Below are positions 58,526 to 64,000 of a DNA stretch of 64,000 nucleotides, one piece after another. The position numbers and the translations under genes were made by a program. This stretch comes from CAYQQK01 sp964420065 (lineage in GTDB: Bacteria; Bacillota; Dethiobacteria; DTU022). Position 1 is the first letter of the stretch. Every line of letters starts with the position of its first letter. The notes below the pieces were generated by a model, which saw only the letters and a list, made by a program, of their open reading frames with translations, ran no database searches and was not told where the DNA came from. The DNA lies in assembly GCA_964420065.1 (NCBI GenBank), contig CAYQQK010000006.1:1-64000 (forward strand), written 5' to 3'.

Positions 58526-60657
58526 CGGCCGCACTCGGGCGGCAACGAACCATGGGGCCGGCGGTTGCGCAACTCGGACAGCTTGGCCGCGTTGAAACGA
58601 TCCGTCGTCGAAAGATATCCCGTAATGCGGCGGATCCGCCGGATAGCGGTGCCGCCGCATCCCGGGCACGCCCCGTCGATCACCCCGCCAAAAGCACAGT
58701 CACCACATTCATCGATCGGGAAATTGATCCCGCCGTAGCCGCAGTCGGAAGCAGCCATGTGCCGCACGATCTTTTCCAGGGCGGCGGGGTTATGCAACGG
58801 CGGCGCCTCCAGTTCGACATAGGAAATATGGCCCGCGTTGCAGTAGGCATGAAACTGCCCCTCGATCGACAGTTTGTCAAAAACCGAGACGGCAAAATCA
58901 ACCGGCAGGTGAAATGAATTCGTGTAGTAATCGCGATCGGTCACCCCGGGCAGCCGGCCGTATTTTTCCCGGTCCAGAGCAACAAAACGGCCGGCCAACC
59001 CCTCGGCGGGAGTGGCATAGAGAACAAAGTTAAGCTCGTATTCGCCTGCAAAATGATCGATGCGTCGGCGCATATGCCGTACAATCTGCAGGCCCAGCTC
59101 CAGGGTCGCACTGTCTTCACCGTGGTGCCGGCCGGTCAGGGCCCGCAGAGCCTCGGCCAGGCCGATAAAACCGACCGCCAGGGTGCCGTTTTTGATCGCC
59201 CCGCCGATACAGTCGTCCGGGCCCAATTTTTCCGAACCCAGGTACAATTTTTCACCCATCAGGAAGGGCAGATCCCGGACGCGCAGCCGGGCCAAAATTT
59301 CAAAACGATGTAATAGCTGACGCACCCCGAGGCCGAGCAGGCGGTCGAGCCGGGCCAGGAACAGATCGACCCGTTTCCGACTTTCCAGGGCCAGCCGGGG
59401 CAGGTTCAGGGTTACCGGAGCGATGTTGCCGCGACCCGCCGATACTTCCGGCCCGTGGCGGTTGCCGATAACACGACTGCGGCAGCCCATGTACGAAACT
59501 TCACCGCCATAAGCCCGGTTGAAGGAACTGTCCATGAAACTAAAAGTGGGGTTCATCCGCAAGGCGGCAACCCGGAGAGCCTGCTGGAAGAGGTCATGGT
59601 TCGGATCCCCCGGGTTGAAGTTTACACCGGCTTTGACCCGGAAGACCAGGTTCGGAAAAATGGGACTCTCGCCGCGCCCGAGACCGCGCCGGAATGCCTC
59701 CAGCACCGCCGCGGTTACGGCCCGCCCCTCGGCGGAGGTATCGGTTCCCAGATTGAGGCTGGTGAAAGGAACCTGCGCCCCGGCCCGGGAGTGCATACTG
59801 TTCAAATTGTAGACCAGCCCTTCCATGGCCTGGAAAATATCGTCCTCCGTCGTCGACCCGGAGAAGTCCCGGATCACCCGGGCCAGGTCGCAATCAAAGT
59901 GAGGAAAACTTTGCCCCCCGAACATATCGTTCTGGTTGCTCTGTAGAATAATCGCCGCCTGAGCGGCCGCGGACGCAATCCGCCGGGGCGGGCGCAGGTA
60001 GCCGTAGCCGGTGTTGAAACCTCCGCGGAGCAACTTGCCCAGATCGATCTGGAGACAGTTCAGGGTCTTGCTGTAATAATCAAGATCGTGGATATGGAAG
60101 GCGCCTTCAAGGTGAGCCCGGGCAAAATCATGGTGGACAAGGTTGCTCAAGTAATATTTTTTACTGGCAGCCATGGCAATTTGCAGCATCTTCGCCGAGG
60201 GAGAATTACTGATATTGGCATTCTCCCGGTTCGTTTCCACCAGGATCTCCTTCACCGCATCCATCAGTTCCGATTTGCCCTCCCGGATGCGGGTCCGGCG
60301 GTCCCGGTAGAGGATGTACGCCTTGGCGGTTCGGGCATGTCCGTGCTCGATCAACACCTTTTCCACCGCATCCTGCACCTCTTCCACCGCCGGCACCAGT
60401 CCGCTGTAGCCGCTGCGTAAAAGCTCCCGGATCACCTCCACGGTCAAATTCGCCGCGGTCTCCCGATTGCTGCCGCCCATCGCCCGGGCCGCCTGATATA
60501 TCGCCGCGGTAATCTTGGCCGGATCGAAAGCAACGAGGCGCCCATCCCGTTTCCGGATTTCCCGAAAGGGGATCTGCCGGTACTCCGGAAACAGAACCTG
60601 GGCCTCTCCCTCCCCGGCATGGTCAACCTTGTGATCTTTTACAGGCCTCCGGTCCAT
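58522..60657 (-). CDS. nrdD: Anaerobic ribonucleoside triphosphate reductase
   Basis: A 711-residue glycyl-radical enzyme making dNTPs without oxygen. An N-terminal ATP cone (about 30-125, IRKRDGRLVAFDPAKITAA) is followed by the catalytic barrel. The C-terminus has zinc ligands CGDC...CPGC and the RITGYLST glycyl radical motif. The start ATG 60657 follows GGGAGG. It is coupled to nrdG and preceded by nrdR, consistent with anaerobic growth. Confidence 0.97.
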   Translation of the reverse strand: MDRRPVKDHKVDHAGEGEAQVLFPEYRQIPFREIRKRDGRLVAFDPAKITAAIYQAARAMGGSNRETAANLTVEVIRELLRSGYSGLVPAVEEVQDAVEKVLIEHGHARTAKAYILYRDRRTRIREGKSELMDAVKEILVETNRENANISNSPSAKMLQIAMAASKKYYLSNLVHHDFARAHLEGAFHIHDLDYYSKTLNCLQIDLGKLLRGGFNTGYGYLRPPRRIASAAAQAAIILQSNQNDMFGGQSFPHFDCDLARVIRDFSGSTTEDDIFQAMEGLVYNLNSMHSRAGAQVPFTSLNLGTDTSAEGRAVTAAVLEAFRRGLGRGESPIFPNLVFRVKAGVNFNPGDPNHDLFQQALRVAALRMNPTFSFMDSSFNRAYGGEVSYMGCRSRVIGNRHGPEVSAGRGNIAPVTLNLPRLALESRKRVDLFLARLDRLLGLGVRQLLHRFEILARLRVRDLPFLMGEKLYLGSEKLGPDDCIGGAIKNGTLAVGFIGLAEALRALTGRHHGEDSATLELGLQIVRHMRRRIDHFAGEYELNFVLYATPAEGLAGRFVALDREKYGRLPGVTDRDYYTNSFHLPVDFAVSVFDKLSIEGQFHAYCNAGHISYVELEAPPLHNPAALEKIVRHMAASDCGYGGINFPIDECGDCAFGGVIDGACPGCGGTAIRRIRRITGYLSTTDRFNAAKLSELRNRRPHGSLPPECGR

Positions 60658-60675
60658 TCTTCTCCCTCCCATGAA

Positions 60676-61164
60676 TCAAGGGGACGGTAATTCCGTCTTT
60701 TCTTTTTTCTGTTTTCCTTGCTCCAACCGGTCCAACTCGGCCCTGAAGGTGCGAATATCCGGAAACTGTCGAAAAACCGAGGCAAACCTGACATAAGCAA
60801 CCTCGTCAATCCGGCGCAAACACTCCAAAAGGTAAGCGCCGATCCGATCCGTCGAAATTTCCCGGACATAGCGGCAGCGCAGATCGCGCTCCAACTCATC
60901 TGCCAGCTTCTGCCAGGCCGAGCGGGGAATGTTGCGCTTTTGCCCGGCCAGGATCAACCCGGCCAGGATCTTGTTGCGGTCAAACGGTTCGCGGCGGCCG
61001 TCCCTCTTGATCACCGCCACCGGTTCCGCCCCGATCTTTTCCAGGGTCGTAAACCGCCGCCTGCAGCGACCGCACTCCCGGCGGCGCCGGATCGCCGCCC
61101 CGTCCTCGATCGCTCGAGAATCGAGGACCCGGCTTTCCGTGTACCCACAATACGGGCACTTCAT
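60676..61164 (-). CDS. nrdR: Transcriptional repressor NrdR
   Basis: A 162-residue regulator. The N-terminal zinc ribbon MKCPYCGYTESRVLDSR ... CGRC is diagnostic; an ATP cone follows (KRDGRREPFDRNKILAGL). It senses ATP/dATP and represses ribonucleotide reductase genes. It is first in nrdR-nrdD-nrdG and has a matching box in its own promoter, so autoregulation is likely. Confidence 0.97.
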   Translation of the reverse strand: MKCPYCGYTESRVLDSRAIEDGAAIRRRRECGRCRRRFTTLEKIGAEPVAVIKRDGRREPFDRNKILAGLILAGQKRNIPRSAWQKLADELERDLRCRYVREISTDRIGAYLLECLRRIDEVAYVRFASVFRQFPDIRTFRAELDRLEQGKQKKEKTELPSP

Positions 61165-61197
61165 CTCCCTGCACCCCAAGATATAGATGTTAGAAGC

Positions 61198-61226
61198 ATT
61201 ATATACCACAACATGTTGGGTGTAAA
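61198..61226 (-). promoter_or_regulatory. nrdR-nrdDG promoter with an NrdR box in the spacer
   Basis: Minus strand TTTACA (61221-61226) and TATAAT (61198-61203) are 17 bases apart. The palindrome ACCCAACATGTTGTGG at 61206-61221 fills the spacer and touches the -35; it matches the NrdR consensus ACACAATATATTGTGT at 12 of 16 positions. Binding there would block the polymerase. Confidence 0.7.
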
Positions 61227-61345
61227 GCTAATTTTTGCCGGCAAGTAGCCGTAAAAGGGGGGTTATTTTGATATTTGAAACGATGCGCTCGCCTTTGAGG
61301 CGGCAATGCGGATGGGACGGGGCTGAATTTTTCAGCAAAACATGA

Positions 61346-61603
61346 TTACCCTCGTCTTGTTTCGCTGTCGACGGGATGGTCGACCAGGATGGTATCAACA
61401 CCGATCTTGACGATCTTTTCCCAGGGGATAATGTAATCCTTGGAGCGACTGATCCGGCCCCAGATGCCTCCGGCAGCCGGAACGATGATCGCTTTGACCA
61501 TGCCCCGGTCGGCATCGAGGTCGAGATCGCCGATCGCACCAAGGCGGCGGCCGTCGTTAACGTTGACCACGTCCCTGTGGCGCAAATCGTTGATCCGGAT
61601 CAA
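61346..61603 (-). CDS. ylmC: YlmC/YmxH family PRC-barrel protein
   Basis: An 85-residue protein. IRINDLRHRDVVNVNDGRRLG and DLDLDADRG, with the final PWEKIVKIGVDTILVD, are typical of YlmC/YmxH. The family is sporulation-associated and has no known reaction. TTG 61603 lies ten bases after GGGGAGG. It lies between sigG and nrdR. Confidence 0.9.
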   Translation of the reverse strand: MIRINDLRHRDVVNVNDGRRLGAIGDLDLDADRGMVKAIIVPAAGGIWGRISRSKDYIIPWEKIVKIGVDTILVDHPVDSETRRG

Positions 61604-61771
61604 ATCATATTTTCCTCCCCGGGGTGCCGTAATTTGCGGAGGCAATGACCGTTTACCGCATGATAGCGGGTCCTCCTTCACTGCATTCGGATGACAGGCA
61701 GGCGGCCTATTGCTCCGGGAGAACGGTGATCTTGTCACCATCGGAACACGTTATTTTTTGCGGCAATGTTT

Positions 61772-62542
61772 TCACTGGACGTATTTGCGTAACCGGCCGA
61801 GGGCGGCCTTTTCAAGGCGGGAAACCTGGGCCTGGGAAATACCGATTTCATCGGCTACCTCCATCTGGGTTTTGCCCCGGTAAAAGCGCATGGTCAGGAT
61901 CATTTTCTCCCGGTCGTTCAGGCGGGTCAGGGCATCCTTGACCGCCAATATTTCCAGCCAGCGTTCATTGTCGTTCCGTTCATCGCTGATCTGATCCATG
62001 ACAAAAATCGGATCGCCCCCATCATGGTAGATCGGTTCAAACAATGAAACCGGCTCCTGGATTGCATCGAGAGCAAAGGTGATCTCTTCCCGTTTCAGAT
62101 TCAGCTCGGTCGCGATTTCCCCGATCGACGGTTCGCGGGAAAATCGATTGGCCAAAATGTCCCTGATCTGCAGGACTTTATAGGCAATGTCGCGCAGGGA
62201 CCGGCTGACCCGGATCGGGTTGTTGTCCCGCAGGTAGCGCCTGATTTCACCAATGATCATCGGCACGGCATAGGTCGAAAACTTCACGTTTTGTTTCAGA
62301 TCAAAATTATCGATCGCTTTGATCAGGCCGATGCAGCCAACCTGGAAAAGGTCGTCCACGAATTCGCCCCGATTATTGAACCGCTGGATCACACTTAAAA
62401 CCAATCGCAGGTTGCCTTTGACCAGTTTTTCCCTGGAAAGGCGATCGCCCCCCTGCATGGTTTCGAAAAGCCGGCGCATCTCCTTATTCTTCAAAACCGG
62501 AAGTTTGGAGGTATTCACGCCGCAGATTTCCACTTTATTCAT
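61772..62542 (-). CDS. sigG: Sporulation sigma factor SigG
   Basis: A 256-residue sigma-70 factor for late forespore genes. The N-terminus MNKVEICGVNTSKLPVLKN is specific to SigG. Region 2 has DLFQVGCIGLIKAIDNFD and FSTYAVPMIIGEIRRYLRDN; region 4 ends ISQAQVSRLEKAALGRLRKYV. ATG 62542 follows AAGGAG. It follows sigE by 93 bases, with its own possible promoter. Confidence 0.97.
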   Translation of the reverse strand: MNKVEICGVNTSKLPVLKNKEMRRLFETMQGGDRLSREKLVKGNLRLVLSVIQRFNNRGEFVDDLFQVGCIGLIKAIDNFDLKQNVKFSTYAVPMIIGEIRRYLRDNNPIRVSRSLRDIAYKVLQIRDILANRFSREPSIGEIATELNLKREEITFALDAIQEPVSLFEPIYHDGGDPIFVMDQISDERNDNERWLEILAVKDALTRLNDREKMILTMRFYRGKTQMEVADEIGISQAQVSRLEKAALGRLRKYVQ

Positions 62543-62585
62543 TCGTTCAGCTCTCCTTGGGCCGGATCGGATGGGCAATAACTAA

Positions 62586-62614
62586 ATTATATCTCCCGTT
62601 CTTTTTTTTATTCC
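62586..62614 (-). promoter_or_regulatory. Possible promoter between sigE and sigG
   Basis: Minus strand GGAATA (62609-62614), a 17-base spacer and TATAATTTA (-10, 62586-62591). The -35 GAATA fits the SigF/SigG pattern GnATR, while the -10 is intermediate between CATnnTA and TATAAT. Forespore-type control is possible. Confidence 0.4.
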
Positions 62615-62635
62615 GTTCCGGCCGCCAGGCAAGAG

Positions 62636-63370
62636 CTACTCCATCTTGCGAATCTCTTTCCGAAGACGTTTGATGATCCGTTTTTCGAGGCGCGAAATAT
62701 AGGACTGGGAGATCCCCAACAGCGCCGCCACCTCTTTTTGTGTTTTTTCGGAACCGTTGGACAGGCCGAAGCGTAGTTCCATGATCCGCCGTTCCCGGCT
62801 GTTCAGTTTTTCCATCGCCAGGTAGAGTAGCTCCCGTTCCACCTCCGCTTCGATATTGCGCAGCACCAGGTCCCCCTCGGTGCCCAGGACATCGGAAAGG
62901 AGCAACTCATTACCGTCCCAGTCCACGTTCAGCGGTTCGTCGAAGGATATTTCGGTTCGGATGCGATTGTTGCGTCGTAAAAACATCAAAATTTCATTTT
63001 CGATGCACTTGGAGGCATAGGTTGCCAGTTTAATATTTTTATGCGGGTCAAAGGTATTGACCGCTTTGATCAGACCGATCGTCCCAATCGAAACCAGGTC
63101 ATCGATGTTGATCCCGGTGTTTTCAAACTTGCGGGCAATATAGACGACAAGGCGCAGGTTACGTTCGATCAGCACTACCCGCACCGCCCCGTCCCCGCCT
63201 TTGAGCCGGGTCAAAAGAAAACCTTCTTCCTCCAGGGAAAGCGGCGGGGGCAGCGCTTCACTGCTGCTCACATAATAAAGATACCCGGCATAATCCAGGC
63301 CGAAGCGTTGCCGCAAACGCAAAATGAGCAACAACAGGGACCAGCGCAAACGGATCAAGTAACCGGCCAA
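62636..63370 (-). CDS. sigE: Sporulation sigma factor SigE (pro-form)
   Basis: A 244-residue sigma factor for the mother cell. An N-terminal pro-sequence of about 25 hydrophobic/basic residues (LIRLRWSLLLLILRLRQRF) precedes YYVSSSEALPPPLSLEEE, the processing-site neighbourhood. Region 2 has DDLVSIGTIGLIKAVNTFD and region 4 ISQSYISRLEKRIIKRLRKE. TTG 63370 gives the usual length. The adjacent SpoIIGA is its processing protease. Confidence 0.96.
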   Translation of the reverse strand: MAGYLIRLRWSLLLLILRLRQRFGLDYAGYLYYVSSSEALPPPLSLEEEGFLLTRLKGGDGAVRVVLIERNLRLVVYIARKFENTGINIDDLVSIGTIGLIKAVNTFDPHKNIKLATYASKCIENEILMFLRRNNRIRTEISFDEPLNVDWDGNELLLSDVLGTEGDLVLRNIEAEVERELLYLAMEKLNSRERRIMELRFGLSNGSEKTQKEVAALLGISQSYISRLEKRIIKRLRKEIRKME

Positions 63371-63392
63371 TATTTCACCCCCTTGCCGTGGT

Positions 63393-64000
63393 TTAACCTG
63401 CCGCCATGACCTCCGGCGGCAGAAGCGCCCGGTAGCGCGCCACCGGCCCGAACCCGTAGCGGTGCAACCCGAGGACCAGATGGTGATCGAAGATCCGGAT
63501 CCGGCCCGCCAGATCAACAGCAATCGCGTCGGGCCGCAAACCGAGCAGCATCGTCTCCGTCCCGCCCATCCCCCGGGTGGGGATGAGGGTAAAGGAACGG
63601 GCCTGGGCGGGGTCGACCAGCCTTTCCAGCGCCTGCCACGGCTGCTGCGCGGGGTCGGACAGGGAAGCGTAAATTTCCCGGGGCAACATCTCCTTCAGGC
63701 TGCGATAATCGACCACGATCACCGGCCGCTGGCCGAAGGGTTCCCGGAGCCGGTTCCCGGTATCGACCAGGGCGGGCAACTCGGCCGCCTTGCCGTCCCA
63801 GGAAACCCGCACCAGGGCCCGCAGAGAATGTTGCCACCGCCGCTCTTCCAGGAACGGCCGCAACAAGCCCAGGGAAAGGTAGAGAAGGGAACAGGCCAGG
63901 ACCAGCACCCCCAATCCCTTCCAACCCTTGAGGCCGTTTCGTTGCAGTTCCAGGAGCTGGACCAGGGCGATCACCAGCCCGCCGGCCGTAAAGGAAACCA
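63393..64000 (-). CDS. spoIIGA: Sporulation pro-SigE processing protease SpoIIGA (partial)
   Basis: The C-terminal 200 residues of SpoIIGA; the frame stays open to the window edge, so the start lies beyond. A membrane helix (VLVLACSLLYLSLGLL) precedes the aspartic-protease domain with LVDTGNRL, the DTGN active site, and GLRPDAIAVD. It processes pro-SigE in the mother cell after a forespore signal. The gene ends 22 bases before sigE. Confidence 0.93.
   Translation of the reverse strand, partial: VSFTAGGLVIALVQLLELQRNGLKGWKGLGVLVLACSLLYLSLGLLRPFLEERRWQHSLRALVRVSWDGKAAELPALVDTGNRLREPFGQRPVIVVDYRSLKEMLPREIYASLSDPAQQPWQALERLVDPAQARSFTLIPTRGMGGTETMLLGLRPDAIAVDLAGRIRIFDHHLVLGLHRYGFGPVARYRALLPPEVMAAG

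Overview
The window reads as one chromosomal stretch of a GC-rich, endospore-forming Clostridia bacterium, probably Desulfotomaculum/Moorella/Syntrophomonas-like. This is inferred from gene order and content: spoIIGA-sigE-sigG-ylmC, nrdR-nrdD-nrdG, yggS-yggT-ylmH-divIVA-ileS, lspA-lgt-rluD, yicC-remA-gmk-rpoZ-coaBC-priA-def-fmt-rsmB-prpC-prkC-rsgA-rpe, ribD-ribE-ribBA-ribH and polA-mutM-ytaF-coaE-slt. Nearly every gene is on the minus strand. Start codons are unusually varied: GTG and TTG are common, each behind a good Shine-Dalgarno sequence, and two genes appear to start at CTG. No rRNA, tRNA or CRISPR array was found.

Bases 1-2800 are the accessory part. They are visibly AT-richer and lie on the plus strand: a DUF3343 gene, a truncated cysteine desulfurase remnant, a non-coding stretch with a possible DUF6273 remnant, then a TasA/camelysin-like secreted protein and a DUF6273 exoprotein with a similar N-terminus. 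The region ends in a 176-186 bp inverted-repeat element (MITE or REP-like) whose right arm supplies the stop codon of the next gene.

Bases 2781-15110 hold a seven-gene minus-strand cluster: a large exported protein, ABC ATPase, ABC-2 permease, a membrane protein with a Gly-rich linker, MoxR AAA+ ATPase, DUF58 protein, a BatA-like vWA protein and a tandem-vWA protein (eight ORFs if both ABC subunits are counted). The cluster is translationally coupled in parts, has a good promoter upstream, and is interrupted by GC-rich palindromes and a six-copy 30-bp tandem repeat. The families are known, but the role of the assembly is not; it is the best candidate for an undescribed system here.

Bases 15380-20371 carry a mixed set: YjbQ, a MATE exporter, an orphan F420 ligase-like protein, two tiny membrane proteins, a small basic protein and a lytic transglycosylase. 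Bases 20368-33619 carry DNA repair and replication (coaE, mutM, polA), the riboflavin operon under an FMN riboswitch, and the prpC-prkC-rsgA-rpe operon. Bases 33676-42837 carry translation, formylation, CoA and nucleotide genes. A P-type Ca2+ ATPase and rqcH are divergent around 45.6 kb. From 47.6 kb to the end are lipoprotein processing, ileS under a T-box, the ylm/divIVA division cluster without sepF, anaerobic ribonucleotide reductase with an NrdR-box promoter, and the sporulation sigma factors; spoIIGA runs off the right edge.
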